Source: JABCPH02 sp963524305 (GTDB taxonomy: Bacteria; Fusobacteriota; Fusobacteriia; Fusobacteriales; Leptotrichiaceae). From it: DNA of 64,000 nt. A model generated the notes under the pieces. That model was not told the origin of the DNA. It did no database searches and saw only the letters and a list, made by a program, of their open reading frames with translations. The stretch is from positions 1 through 64,000 of the forward strand of contig CAURGH010000011.1 in NCBI GenBank assembly GCA_963524305.1, written 5' to 3'. A program made the translations under genes and the position numbers. Below are positions 17,082 through 26,840 of this stretch, piece by piece (position 1 is the stretch's first letter; every line of letters begins with the position of its first letter).

Positions 17082-18503
17082 ATGAAAGAAAAAAGAGAAG
17101 AGTTAATGAATAGCTCAATATTTAAACTATTTATTAAAAATTTTATTCCTATATTAATAAGTTCTATTTTAGTAGTTTTGTATAATTTAGTTGATAGATT
17201 TTTCGTAGGAAAAATTAGTGAAGAAGCATTGGCTGCAGTAGGAGTATCATTTTATATAGTTATGATATTTATAGCTTTTTCGATGTTAGTTGGAGTTGGA
17301 GCAGGAACGATTTACTCGATTCGACTTGGTCAAAAGAAAAAAGCTGAAACTCAAAAAATATTAGGAAATACGATTACGATATTCCTAATATTAGGAGCAC
17401 TTTTATTTTTAATATTGCAATTAAATTTAGATAAAATCTTGTTGTATTCAGGTGCAAATAGAGAAACGTTACCGTATGCGAAAACTTATTTACAAATAAT
17501 GCTTTTTGCTATAATACCATTGTTTTTTTCATATGGAATATCAAATCTTTTAAATGCAGCTGGAACTCCAAGAGTAGCAATGTTTTCAATGCTTGTAGGT
17601 GCGCTAACAAATATTATTTTGGATTATGTGGCTGTAATGATTTTGAAAACAGGAGTAGAGGGAACAGCTTATGCTACATTAATAGGAAATGTATTAGCAG
17701 CTCTTATTGTAATGTGGTTTATAATATTTGGGAAATTACCATTTAAAATAAATTTATTTGGTTATAAATTGGAATATATAAGTAATATAAAGTTCAGATT
17801 TAAATATTTGAAATTATTTCCAAAAACGGCAAAGGATATTTTAACAATTGGTATGTCACCTTTTTTACTTCAATTAGCAAGTTCTGTTGTAGGGTTAATA
17901 ACGAATAAAATTGTTGAGGTAAATGGTGGTACTGCAGGAGTAGCCGTTGTTACAATTATAAATTCTTATTTACCGATAATGACAATGACAATATATGCTG
18001 TGTCACAGGCTATGCAACCTATAATTGGATTTAATTATGGTGCAAAAAGGTACAACAAAGTAAAAAAATCATTAATAATGTCAATTTTGATAAGTATTGT
18101 TCTATCTGGAATTTTTTGCCTAGTAATGATGCTAATACCGTATAAGTTAGTACTATTTTTCAATGAAAAAAGTACTGAATCTGCTTTAAAAGAAGGAGTA
18201 AGAGCGTTAAGAATTTATTTTTCAACAGCAATTTTATCTTCATTTGGAATAATAGTACCAAATTATTTTCAAGCAATAGGACGTCCCAAATATTCGACAG
18301 TATTAAATATACTTAGACAAGTTGTAATATTTTTAATACTTATGATGGTATTTTCATATTATTGGAAATTGGTTGGAGTTTGGTATGCACAGCCAGCTAC
18401 AGATATTATATTTTTTGTAGTGTTACTAATATTCACAATATTAGAAATAAAAGATTTGAATAGGAAACAAAAAAATATTGAAATGAAAGAGAGAGAAAAT
18501 TGA
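17082..18503 (+). CDS. MATE family multidrug/solute exporter
   Basis: An integral membrane antiporter of the multidrug and toxic compound extrusion family, 473 residues with about 12 hydrophobic segments. The NorM-like opening (FIPILISSILVVLYNLVDRFFVGKI split by short loops) and the second-half repeat QAMQPIIGFNYGAKRY are typical. Substrate cannot be told from sequence. It starts 33 bp after lpxB and abuts plsY by 1 bp, so it probably belongs to the same transcript. Confidence 0.88.
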   Translation: MKEKREELMNSSIFKLFIKNFIPILISSILVVLYNLVDRFFVGKISEEALAAVGVSFYIVMIFIAFSMLVGVGAGTIYSIRLGQKKKAETQKILGNTITIFLILGALLFLILQLNLDKILLYSGANRETLPYAKTYLQIMLFAIIPLFFSYGISNLLNAAGTPRVAMFSMLVGALTNIILDYVAVMILKTGVEGTAYATLIGNVLAALIVMWFIIFGKLPFKINLFGYKLEYISNIKFRFKYLKLFPKTAKDILTIGMSPFLLQLASSVVGLITNKIVEVNGGTAGVAVVTIINSYLPIMTMTIYAVSQAMQPIIGFNYGAKRYNKVKKSLIMSILISIVLSGIFCLVMMLIPYKLVLFFNEKSTESALKEGVRALRIYFSTAILSSFGIIVPNYFQAIGRPKYSTVLNILRQVVIFLILMMVFSYYWKLVGVWYAQPATDIIFFVVLLIFTILEIKDLNRKQKNIEMKEREN

Positions 18504-18504
18504 T

Positions 18505-19095
18505 ATGACAGTAATATTAATGATAGTTGCGTATATACTTGGAAGTATACCGAATGCTCTTTGGATAGGGAAAGTATTTAAAGGAATTGATGTTAGAGAG
18601 CACGGGAGCAAAAATACAGGTTCAACAAATGCAGCAAGAGTTTTAGGTGCTAAATTAGGAATTTTGACATTAATTCTCGATATATCTAAAGGAGCGCTTC
18701 CTACTTTGATGGCTTCAATGCTATTAAATTCATCAATTAGTGTAATTTTAGTTGGAATTTGTGCAATTTTAGGACATAGTTTTTCAATTTTTATGAAATT
18801 TAAAGGTGGGAAAGCAGTAGCTACAACAGTTGGAGTATTTATTATATTAGTTCCAGGTGCAATTTTATTAGCAGCTATAGTTTTCTTTTTAGTTTTTGGT
18901 ATTACAAGATATGTTTCATTATCTTCGATGATTGCAGCAGTTTCTTTGCCAATTTGGATAGTATTATTTTATAAAAATATACTACTTACCATTTTTGGTG
19001 CAATAATTGCTATTTTGATAATAGTAAGACATAAAAGTAATATTCAAAGATTGCTAAATGGGACAGAATCAAAATTTTCAATAAAGAAAAAATAA
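18505..19095 (+). CDS. plsY: Acyl-phosphate:glycerol-3-phosphate acyltransferase
   Basis: PlsY makes lysophosphatidate from acyl phosphate and glycerol-3-phosphate at the membrane. Signature loops are seen: GSIPNALWIGK, REHGSKNTGSTNAAR, GHSFSIFMKFKGGKAVAT and RHKSNIQRL near the C-terminus. There are five predicted membrane spans in 196 residues. It precedes gpsA, which supplies its glycerol-3-phosphate. Confidence 0.95.
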   Translation: MTVILMIVAYILGSIPNALWIGKVFKGIDVREHGSKNTGSTNAARVLGAKLGILTLILDISKGALPTLMASMLLNSSISVILVGICAILGHSFSIFMKFKGGKAVATTVGVFIILVPGAILLAAIVFFLVFGITRYVSLSSMIAAVSLPIWIVLFYKNILLTIFGAIIAILIIVRHKSNIQRLLNGTESKFSIKKK

Positions 19096-19142
19096 TTTTA
19101 AAATAAAAATAAGAAGTAAAAATAAGAAAGTTGGTGGAAATA

Positions 19143-20150
19143 ATGAAAAATATATTAGTGATTGGTGGTGGAAGTTGGGGAACTTGTTTATCAAAATTAC
19201 TTGTTGAAAATAAAAATAATGTGTTTTTATGGGAGTATAATGAGGAAACGAGAAATGTAATTAGAGAAAAAAGAGAAAATCCAGTATTTTTACCTGGTAT
19301 AAAATTGCCAAACGAATTAAATGTAGTTGATAATTATTGTGAAATATTGAAAAATGAAAATATAGATGTGATTTTATTGGCTACTCCGACACAATTTTTA
19401 AGACCGATTTTAAAAAATTTAAAAGAATGTTTGAGTTATAAAGTGATAATTGTAAATGTGGCTAAAGGGATAGAAATCAAATCTAAGAAGAGAATTTCAG
19501 AAGTTATTGATGAAGAGCTTGATGGAAAAGATTACAGCTATGTATTGTTAGCAGGACCTACACATGCAGAAGAAGTTGCCTTGAAGTTACCTTCAGCCAT
19601 TTTATCAGTATCATTAGATGGAAAAGCAGCATTAGAGATCCAACATTTATTTAGTAATTCTTATTTTAGAGTTTATACTGGAACTGATTTAGTGGGAGCA
19701 GAGTTATCGGGAGCTGTAAAGAACTGTTTAGCAATAGCTGCAGGAATTTCTGATGGTCTTGGTTTTGGAGATAATTCAAAAGCAGCATTGATTACAAGAG
19801 GACTAAATGAAATTTTGGAAATTGGTAAATATTATCATGCAGATCCAAAAACATTCATGGGGCTATCAGGACTTGGAGATATAATCGTTACTTGTACAAG
19901 TAAACATAGTAGAAATAGATATGTGGGAGAAGAATTAGGAAAAGGGAGAAAAATAGACGACATCATTTCAAGTATGAAAATGGTATCGGAAGGAGCTGAA
20001 ACAATAAAAGCTTTATATGCAATTATTAAAGAAAACAATATTCAAGCACCAATTATGTCAGCACTTTATGAGGTGATTTATGAAAATCGACCTGTAGACG
20101 AATTAGTTTCGTTGTTTATGAATAGAAGTTTAAGATCAGAATTCATATAA
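19143..20150 (+). CDS. gpsA: NAD(P)H-dependent glycerol-3-phosphate dehydrogenase
   Basis: GpsA reduces dihydroxyacetone phosphate to glycerol-3-phosphate. The Rossmann motif GGGSWGTC is near residue 8, LLAGPTHAEEV lies mid-protein, and ELSGAVKNCLAIAAGI carries the catalytic Lys. I take the ATG at 19143 because GGTGG sits just before it. An in-frame TTG at 19131 would add four residues upstream of, and across, that site. It works with the upstream plsY. Confidence 0.95.
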   Translation: MKNILVIGGGSWGTCLSKLLVENKNNVFLWEYNEETRNVIREKRENPVFLPGIKLPNELNVVDNYCEILKNENIDVILLATPTQFLRPILKNLKECLSYKVIIVNVAKGIEIKSKKRISEVIDEELDGKDYSYVLLAGPTHAEEVALKLPSAILSVSLDGKAALEIQHLFSNSYFRVYTGTDLVGAELSGAVKNCLAIAAGISDGLGFGDNSKAALITRGLNEILEIGKYYHADPKTFMGLSGLGDIIVTCTSKHSRNRYVGEELGKGRKIDDIISSMKMVSEGAETIKALYAIIKENNIQAPIMSALYEVIYENRPVDELVSLFMNRSLRSEFI

Positions 20151-20189
20151 AAACAAAAAGAAAAAAATTAATTATCAACGGAGAGTGAA

Positions 20190-21011
20190 ATGGAAGAAAA
20201 CAACTTAAACTTAATTTCTTTATATTTAAGTGATATTCAAAAATTTGATTTGCTATCAAAGGAAGAAGAATATGATTTATTAAGAAGAATAAGAGAAGAA
20301 AATGATGAACAAGCTAGACAACTTTTAATTTTATCAAATTTAAGATTAGTAATAAGTACAGCTAAAAAATCATTAGGAAATGGGTTACCATTGATAGATT
20401 TAATAAGTGAAGGAAATATTGGTTTGATAAAGGCTATTAATAAATTTGATTATAAAAAGGGACATAGATTTAGTACATATGCGGTTTGGTGGATAAAACA
20501 GGCAATAAAAAAGTCGATTATTAATACAGGGAGAGATATCAGAATACCTTCGTATAAATACGAACAATTGTCAAAAGTAAATAAAGTTATTAAAGAATAT
20601 ACAGCTAAGTACGGTGAAGATCCTTCTACAGAATACATAGCAAAGAAAGTTGATTTGAAAGAAAGTAAAGTTATTTTGTTGTTAAATGAATTTCAAGATA
20701 TAGTTTCTTTAAATGAAAATATAGGAGATAATATTTATTTGGAGGATATTGTAGGGAAAGAAGATAATGTTGAAGAAAGAATTATAAAAGAAGATCAGTT
20801 ATACGAAATGAGAGAATTGTTAGATAAAGTCTTAACCGAAAGGGAAAAAGAAATACTTGAATTGAGATATGGTCTATATGATAATAAAATTCATACTTTG
20901 AAAGAGATTGGTCTTAAATTGAATATTACGAGAGAAAGAGTAAGACAAATAGAAAAAAAAGCAATAACAAAATTAAAAGAACACTTTAAGAATTATAAAG
21001 ATATGATATAA
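20190..21011 (+). CDS. Sigma-70 family RNA polymerase sigma factor (no region 1.1)
   Basis: A 273-residue sigma factor with region 1.2 (about 8-40), region 2 (SNLRLVISTAKK... DLISEGNIGLIKAINKFD, FSTYAVWWIKQAI), region 3 and a region 4 helix-turn-helix (TLKEIGLKLNITRERVRQIEKKA). It lacks the acidic region 1.1 and the large insertion of a typical primary sigma, so it looks like a group 2 (RpoS/SigB-like) factor, though a small primary sigma is possible. GGAGAG precedes the ATG. dnaN lies 45 bp downstream. Confidence 0.88.
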   Translation: MEENNLNLISLYLSDIQKFDLLSKEEEYDLLRRIREENDEQARQLLILSNLRLVISTAKKSLGNGLPLIDLISEGNIGLIKAINKFDYKKGHRFSTYAVWWIKQAIKKSIINTGRDIRIPSYKYEQLSKVNKVIKEYTAKYGEDPSTEYIAKKVDLKESKVILLLNEFQDIVSLNENIGDNIYLEDIVGKEDNVEERIIKEDQLYEMRELLDKVLTEREKEILELRYGLYDNKIHTLKEIGLKLNITRERVRQIEKKAITKLKEHFKNYKDMI

Positions 21012-21056
21012 TGATGGTAAGTGTGACTTTAGGGATAATAAAAAAGAGGTGAGAAA

Positions 21057-22184
21057 ATGTTAAATGTAATTGTAAATAGAAGAGAGTTGTTAAAAGCTAT
21101 TCATATTGTAGAAAATGCTGTAAAAGAGAATAAAATTAGAGAAGTTTTATCGGGAATATATATTGAGGCGAAAGAAAACAAGGTAATTTTAAAAGGTACA
21201 GATTTAGAAGTATCTATTAGTACTGAGATAGAATGTGAAGTTATTCAAGAAGGAAAAATTGTAATTAAACATAAATTGATAGAAGAGTTTTTGAAACAAA
21301 TATCAGACGATAAAGTTGAGTTGAATGAAGAATCTGGGAAATTAGTAATAAAGACAAGTGCAACAGATACAGAATTTTCATTATACGATGCAGAAAATTT
21401 TCCTATTCAAACGAAATTGGAAACAGGAGTGGAATATAACTTTAATAAAGACGAATTATTGACTCATATAGAAAATGTGAAAATTTCGGCTGCGACTGAA
21501 ATTGAAAATTTAGCTGTAAATTGTATAAGACTTGAAATTGGAGAAAATAAATTGAAATTAGTTTCTTCGGATACTTATAGATTGACTTTTATTGAAGAGG
21601 ATTTACCAGAAAGTCAAAGAAATAAAGAAGACTTAAATGTAAGTATTCCATTAAAAACTATTGACGGGTTAATTAAAATTATGAAACTTCTAGATGAAGA
21701 AACAATTACAATAAAATCTGATAGTTCAAAGGTATTTTTCAAAATAGCTAATGTTGAAATTTTAACAAGAGTAATTGAATTGCAATTTCCTGATTATAAA
21801 ACGATATTAAAAAATGTAGATCATAATAAAAAAATATTATTGAATACAAAAGACTTTACATCTGTATTAAGAAGAACACTAATATTTGCGAGAGATAATA
21901 AAGAAACCAAAAATGGAGGAATTTTTAATTTCAAAAATAATAAATTGTATTTAACAGGTACAAATGAATATGCTCAAATTAAAGAAGAATTGCCAACTAT
22001 TCAAGAAGGTGATGATATAAAAATCTCATTAAATGTTAAATTCCTGTTAGATTATATTTCTATAATAAGTGGAAAAGTGACAGAAGTAAGATTATTAAAT
22101 AGTAAAAGTTCTGTAATTATAAAAGATGAAGATTCAGACAAATCGCTTTACTTTACAATGCCTTTAGCGTTAAGAGAAAATTAA
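21057..22184 (+). CDS. dnaN: DNA polymerase III beta subunit (host sliding clamp)
   Basis: The ring-shaped processivity clamp of the replicase, 375 residues in three similar domains. Recognisable segments include VNRRELLKAI at the start, SSDTYRLTF in the middle, FPDYKTIL, and the C-terminal YFTMPLALREN close to the partner-binding pocket. GAGGTGAG precedes the ATG. A second, related clamp is encoded by the phage at 34369-35484. An intrinsic terminator follows. Confidence 0.95.
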   Translation: MLNVIVNRRELLKAIHIVENAVKENKIREVLSGIYIEAKENKVILKGTDLEVSISTEIECEVIQEGKIVIKHKLIEEFLKQISDDKVELNEESGKLVIKTSATDTEFSLYDAENFPIQTKLETGVEYNFNKDELLTHIENVKISAATEIENLAVNCIRLEIGENKLKLVSSDTYRLTFIEEDLPESQRNKEDLNVSIPLKTIDGLIKIMKLLDEETITIKSDSSKVFFKIANVEILTRVIELQFPDYKTILKNVDHNKKILLNTKDFTSVLRRTLIFARDNKETKNGGIFNFKNNKLYLTGTNEYAQIKEELPTIQEGDDIKISLNVKFLLDYISIISGKVTEVRLLNSKSSVIIKDEDSDKSLYFTMPLALREN

Positions 22185-22193
22185 TTTTTAAAT

Positions 22194-22240
22194 AAAAAAG
22201 AGTTGTTTATAGGTAATACTTAAAAACAACTCTTTTTTTG
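22194..22240. terminator. Bidirectional terminator between dnaN and the PBP gene
   Basis: AAAAAAGAGTTGTTT (22194-22208) pairs fully with AAACAACTCTTTTTT (22224-22238), 15-base loop. The A-rich left arm gives a U tract in the opposite direction too, so it can serve both convergent genes. Confidence 0.85.
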
Positions 22241-22331
22241 TTATTTTAGATGTAAAAATTTTTTTATAAATTTGTAAATAAGAATAATAAAATACTAATT
22301 CTCTCTTATTTTCTTTAATCTAAGAAATAAT

Positions 22332-24398
22332 CTAGAAAACAATACCATTTTTAAATTTATTTTCAAATTCTATTGGTTCAGTACCAGCTTTGAATAATGC
22401 TGTTCTCTTATCGACACCATCAGAATCTAGTAATCCAATTTTTAAGTCAATATCTTTTTGAATAAGATCTTTACGTTTTATGTAATCATCAATAAACTCA
22501 AATACTCCAACATTATAATTATCCATATCTACAACAGATTGCATATAACTTTTCCATAAAGGTGCAGCAGCACTTCCTCCTGTCATACCACTACCCATTG
22601 ATTTGTTGTCATCGTTTCCAACATAAACTACAGTAGCAAGAGTAGGTGTATATCCAGTAAACCAAGCCGAGATATAATCACTTGTAGTTCCTGTTTTTCC
22701 AGCCATTGGAATAAGTTGACCATTTTTAAATACTTTTGCAGATTGTCCAGTTCCGTAATTTACTGCATTTTCAAGCATTTGGGTTAGGATTGCAACATCT
22801 TTTGAGTCAAAAATCTTTTTATTTTTTGCTTTTGCTTCGTAAATAACTTCACCATATTTATTTTCAATTTTGTAAATATATTGTGGTGTAATTTGGTATC
22901 CACCATTTGCAAGTGCTGCGTAAAATAATGCCATATCAATAGGTCTTGTAGAGATAGATCCTAAAGCAAGTGTATAGTTTTTAGGGAAATCTCCACCAGT
23001 AACACCGGAATCACGCCAAATTTTTTCAACTGCATCAATTCCAACATATTGTAATAATTTTATTGGAATAATATTATTTGAAATTTCAATAGCTTTATCA
23101 AGTGTCATACTATCTCTAAAACCGCCATCGTAGTTTTTTGGAGTCCAGTTTCCAATTTTTATAGGTGAATCTTCCATAACACTATTCATTCCCATATTTT
23201 TTTGCAAAGCAGCAAGATAAATCAATGGCTTAAATGAAGATCCAGGTTGTCTTAAAGAATTTAAAGCTCTATTAAATTCCCCTTTTTTATAATTTTTTCC
23301 TCCAACCATTGCTTTTACAAAACCATTACTTGGATCAATGGAAATTAAAGCTCCATTCATATTAGCACGGTTTCTTAAATTATAATTACTGCTAAATGCC
23401 TTATAGGCAGCTCTTTGCATATTCAAATCAACAGTTGCATATATTTTATATCCATCAAAAAGGAATTTTTGATCTTCTTCATCAATTTTCAATATTTTTC
23501 TAGCTTCACTCAATACAATAGTTGTAAATTCAGGTGCAGTATTTGAAGTAGAAATTTGTTCTTCTTCATTTTTGTTTTTAATATTTCCATTTTTAAATTT
23601 AATTTTTTCAGCAGCAGCTTCTTCATATTCGTTTTCGTTGATAAATCCGTAAGACAACATCTGTTTCAAAACAACATGTTCCCTTTCAACCGCATTTTCA
23701 ATTTTTGAATATTTAGTAGGCGATTTAGGTAAACTTGCTAAAACTGCAGCTTCAGCAATTGTTAAATTTTTAGGTTCTTTATTAAAATATCTGATAGCAG
23801 CATTTTTTATACCATAAGCTCCTTGACCAAAATAAATTGTATTTAAATAATTTTCAAGAATTTCATCTTTAGTATATTTTCTTTCAATCTCAATTGCTAA
23901 AATAGCTTCTTTAATTTTTCTCATAACCGTTCTTTCAGGCGTCAAAAAAGCATTTTTGGCTAATTGTTGAGTAATGGTACTTCCACCTTCTCTTCTTCGT
24001 CCAGAAAGAGTTGTTAAAATGGCTCTACCTGTACGTAAAAAGTCGAATCCATGATGCGAACGGAATTTTCTATCCTCAATTGCTAAGAAAGCATTTTGTA
24101 CATTAAGAGGTACATCTTTTATACTTACAGGCGAACGATTTTCTACATTTACTGTATCAAGTTGATTTCCGTTAATATCATAAATTATTGACGGAGAAGT
24201 TGGTGCGTAACTGTCAATTAAATCTACAGGTGTTTCTCTTCTAATTGTATAAAAAATATATCCTAAAACACCTAGACCAACAATAAATAAAAATATAATA
24301 AATTTTAAGAAAAGCGAAAGAAAAAATTTTCTTCTTGTAGCTTTAACAGAATCAGTTCCACTATTCTTAAAATCATTAGGATTAATTTTCTGTGCCAT
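22332..24398 (-). CDS. Class A penicillin-binding protein (PBP1A-like)
   Basis: A bifunctional cell wall synthase. A membrane anchor lies at about residues 27-51. The GT51 glycosyltransferase has catalytic Glu108 (EDRKFRSHHG) and GGSTITQQLAKN. The transpeptidase has SxxK in PGSSFKP (about residue 386) and KTGT near residue 568. Length 688 is typical for PBP1A. The 5' end overlaps rlmN by 17 bp, indicating a two-gene minus-strand operon. Confidence 0.94.
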   Translation of the reverse strand: MAQKINPNDFKNSGTDSVKATRRKFFLSLFLKFIIFLFIVGLGVLGYIFYTIRRETPVDLIDSYAPTSPSIIYDINGNQLDTVNVENRSPVSIKDVPLNVQNAFLAIEDRKFRSHHGFDFLRTGRAILTTLSGRRREGGSTITQQLAKNAFLTPERTVMRKIKEAILAIEIERKYTKDEILENYLNTIYFGQGAYGIKNAAIRYFNKEPKNLTIAEAAVLASLPKSPTKYSKIENAVEREHVVLKQMLSYGFINENEYEEAAAEKIKFKNGNIKNKNEEEQISTSNTAPEFTTIVLSEARKILKIDEEDQKFLFDGYKIYATVDLNMQRAAYKAFSSNYNLRNRANMNGALISIDPSNGFVKAMVGGKNYKKGEFNRALNSLRQPGSSFKPLIYLAALQKNMGMNSVMEDSPIKIGNWTPKNYDGGFRDSMTLDKAIEISNNIIPIKLLQYVGIDAVEKIWRDSGVTGGDFPKNYTLALGSISTRPIDMALFYAALANGGYQITPQYIYKIENKYGEVIYEAKAKNKKIFDSKDVAILTQMLENAVNYGTGQSAKVFKNGQLIPMAGKTGTTSDYISAWFTGYTPTLATVVYVGNDDNKSMGSGMTGGSAAAPLWKSYMQSVVDMDNYNVGVFEFIDDYIKRKDLIQKDIDLKIGLLDSDGVDKRTALFKAGTEPIEFENKFKNGIVF

Positions 24399-25458
24399 TT
24401 TCCATCTCCTTTTTGGCTTTCAATTGTCCACAAGCAGCGGCAATATCTTGACCTTTTGTTTCACGCAATGTTACATTAATATTTTTGTCTTTTAATAATT
24501 TATAAAATTCTCTTTGCTTCGATTTAGAAGGCGTTTTATAAATTTTACCCTTTACAGGATTATAAGGAATAAGATTTACTAAACAAGAGAACGAACGCAA
24601 GTAATCAGCTAATTCAAACGCATCACTATACTCGCAATTAAAATCATCAATTAAAATATATTCGAAAGTAATCCTGTTTTTAGTTTTTTTCTGATAATTA
24701 ATCAGAGACTTTTTCAATTCTTGCACACCCCATCTTTTATTAATAGGCATAATTTCAGTTCTTCTATCATCTCTAACAGAATGAAGCGATATTGCAAGAT
24801 TGACTTGGCTTTCATTTTCAGTAAACTTCTCAATTCCAGTAACAATTCCACTTGTTGAAACTGTAAAGTTTCTTTTTGAAAAATTTTGTCCTTTAGGTGA
24901 ATTTAAAATGTTAATTGATTCAATTACGTTATCATAATTCAAAAATGGTTCTCCCATTCCCATGTAAACGACATTTCCTAATTTCTCGCCTCTTTCTGAC
25001 AAATATTTTTGCACATAATAAAACTGTAATAAAATTTCAGAAGCACTTAAATTTCTTTCATAAGTCATCGTAGCAGTAGCACAAAAATCACAACCAATTA
25101 AACATCCAATTTGTGAAGAAACACAAAGAGTATGACGATTTTTATGTGAAATTAACACACTTTCAATTAACCTATGATCACTTAATTCAAAAAGAAACTT
25201 TTCGGTATCTTTATCATCTGATATTTGATGAGTTTTAAAGGTTAATTGTGCGATGTAAAAATGTTCCTTTAAAAATTCTCTATCTTTTTTTGAAATATTG
25301 GAAAATTCATCAAAATTGAATATCATTTTATTATGAATCCAGTCAAAAACTTGTGTTGCATTGAACTTTTTCAATCCTAAATCTACAAAAGTATTTATCA
25401 TTTCCTCTAGATTCATTCCAATTATATCAATCTTTCCATCATTATCTTTTTTAATCAT
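24382..25458 (-). CDS. rlmN: Dual-specificity 23S rRNA/tRNA adenine-C2 methyltransferase RlmN
   Basis: A radical SAM enzyme methylating C2 of A2503 in 23S rRNA and A37 in some tRNAs. The iron-sulfur motif is Cys119-x3-Cys123-x2-Cys126 (GCLIGCDFC), and the second catalytic Cys is in AAACGQL near the C-terminus. Length 358 fits. The strong AAAGGAGGG on the minus strand lies about 34 bases before the ATG, with an 8-bp inverted repeat between them. No in-frame start codon is closer to it. Confidence 0.94.
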   Translation of the reverse strand: MIKKDNDGKIDIIGMNLEEMINTFVDLGLKKFNATQVFDWIHNKMIFNFDEFSNISKKDREFLKEHFYIAQLTFKTHQISDDKDTEKFLFELSDHRLIESVLISHKNRHTLCVSSQIGCLIGCDFCATATMTYERNLSASEILLQFYYVQKYLSERGEKLGNVVYMGMGEPFLNYDNVIESINILNSPKGQNFSKRNFTVSTSGIVTGIEKFTENESQVNLAISLHSVRDDRRTEIMPINKRWGVQELKKSLINYQKKTKNRITFEYILIDDFNCEYSDAFELADYLRSFSCLVNLIPYNPVKGKIYKTPSKSKQREFYKLLKDKNINVTLRETKGQDIAAACGQLKAKKEMENGTEN

Positions 25459-25722
25459 ATTTTACTAAGAATATTTCAAAATATTCGTTTTCCCTCCTTT
25501 AATATCTGTACTTAACTTCTTTATATAATAACATATTTTCTATAAAAATGATATATGGTAGGCGAAACAAATTATCAAAAATTTGTAAGTCGTGATATTT
25601 GCTATAAATAAAAGGTTTAACCTATTGATGGATTCCGATGGATTCTAGAATATTAAAAAAAAATACTCTTTAAAAACCTATAAATTTTCACGGTAATATA
25701 CAGATAATATACGAAAATTTGA
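25459..25722. other. Host/phage junction region, candidate left attachment site
   Basis: This 264-base gap separates rlmN from the integrase and must hold the left phage end. Visible elements: an inverted repeat ACAAATT-ATCAAA-AATTTGT (25567-25586), shaped like a tyrosine-recombinase core site; a GATGGATTC direct repeat (25627-25635 and 25637-25645, 10-bp period); and TAATATAC twice (25694-25701 and 25705-25712, 11-bp period), which look like arm-type sites. No tRNA gene is recognisable. The exact junction cannot be fixed without the right end. Confidence 0.45.
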
Positions 25723-26754
25723 TTATTTAATTTTTTCCATTTCTTCTCTTATTTTCGAAATATTTGTGTGGGTATACCTTTTTGTCATTTTGATATTAGT
25801 ATGACCTAAAATTTCTGTTATTACATTTTCATTAGTTGAAACATCGGATATCATTGTTGCAAATGTGTGCCTTGTATCGTGTATTGTGTGTTGCATACCG
25901 AGGCTTTCTATTATTTTCACAAAGTTATGTGTCCTGAAGTTACTATACAGATAACACCCTGTCTCAGATATATTGGGGATAACATATTCTGTTTTATTTT
26001 CCATTCTTTTAAGGATGAGTGGTCGTATCTTAGGGTGTATTGGAATTATACGATTTTTACCTGCTGTTGTTTTGCTACCTCCGATGATAGTATTTTCTTC
26101 GAGATTTACATTTTTTTTAGGTAATTTTAGCAATTCATTTATTCTCATACCTGAATAAATTAATATAAGTATCACATCAACATAATCAAGCTTATCTAAA
26201 TTGTCCCACAATAGTGAAATTTCTTTTTCAGTAAATATCTTTCTTTCTATTTTATTTTTATGCTTAGGGAGTTTAATAAATTGACTGTAGTCTTTATCAA
26301 TTACATCCATTTGCATAGCTTTTTTTAATACAAGTCCTATAAATGCTTTTAAATTCTTTAATGTTCCTGTTGAAAGATTATCTACCAAACTAGAAATAAA
26401 ACTCTGGAACTCAATGATTTTTAACTCTTTTATTTTTTTGTTATGTAGCGGTTTTAGATATTTGGAGTATAGTTTGTAAGCAGAAAGTGTTCTTTTTCCA
26501 ACTTCTTTTTTCTTTTCTTTCATAATGATATCTATAACATCTCCAAATAAAATATCATCTAAATCAACATCATACGGATTAAGATTATATTCAGCAAGTG
26601 CCTGCATAGCCTCTCTTCTATTTTGAAAGTATCCTATGTATTTAAAAATTTGTTTTCCTTCATCACTATATCCTGTAGTAATCCTAACACCGAATGGTTT
26701 TCTTCTTTTTTTACCCAGATTGATAACTGAGCCATATCCGTTTGGATTTTTCAT
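25723..26754 (-). CDS. int: Tyrosine-type phage integrase
   Basis: Catalyses site-specific insertion and excision of the prophage. An N-terminal AP2-like/arm-binding region (about 1-60), a core-binding SAM-like domain (about 70-160) and a catalytic domain are present. Active residues, numbered from the ATG, are Arg204 (YSGMRINEL), His292 and Arg295 (HDTRHTF), His318 (LGHTN) and Tyr327 (KRYTH). I prefer the ATG at 26754: an in-frame GTG at 26766 lies only 1 base past the AGGAG. It sits beside the left attachment region, as usual. Confidence 0.93.
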   Translation of the reverse strand: MKNPNGYGSVINLGKKRRKPFGVRITTGYSDEGKQIFKYIGYFQNRREAMQALAEYNLNPYDVDLDDILFGDVIDIIMKEKKKEVGKRTLSAYKLYSKYLKPLHNKKIKELKIIEFQSFISSLVDNLSTGTLKNLKAFIGLVLKKAMQMDVIDKDYSQFIKLPKHKNKIERKIFTEKEISLLWDNLDKLDYVDVILILIYSGMRINELLKLPKKNVNLEENTIIGGSKTTAGKNRIIPIHPKIRPLILKRMENKTEYVIPNISETGCYLYSNFRTHNFVKIIESLGMQHTIHDTRHTFATMISDVSTNENVITEILGHTNIKMTKRYTHTNISKIREEMEKIK

Positions 26755-26794
26755 AAAAAAAATCACACTCCTTGTATTGAATTTTTAAGGTTTG

Positions 26795-26832
26795 TGTGAT
26801 ATACTTTTACTGGTGTTTGTGAGTATATCACA
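26795..26832. repeat. Inverted repeat upstream of integrase
   Basis: TGTGATATAC (26795-26804) and GTATATCACA (26823-26832) are perfect 10-bp inverted copies around an 18-bp spacer. A further ATCACAC copy lies at 26762-26768. The set flanks the integrase leader and may bind a regulator, excisionase or integrase. Confidence 0.5.
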
Positions 26833-26840
26833 TATTATTT

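Noticed and set aside
25548..25646. Possible tRNA remnant at the phage left end
   Set aside because: No T-arm, anticodon arm or acceptor pairing could be assembled on either strand; only short repeats are present.
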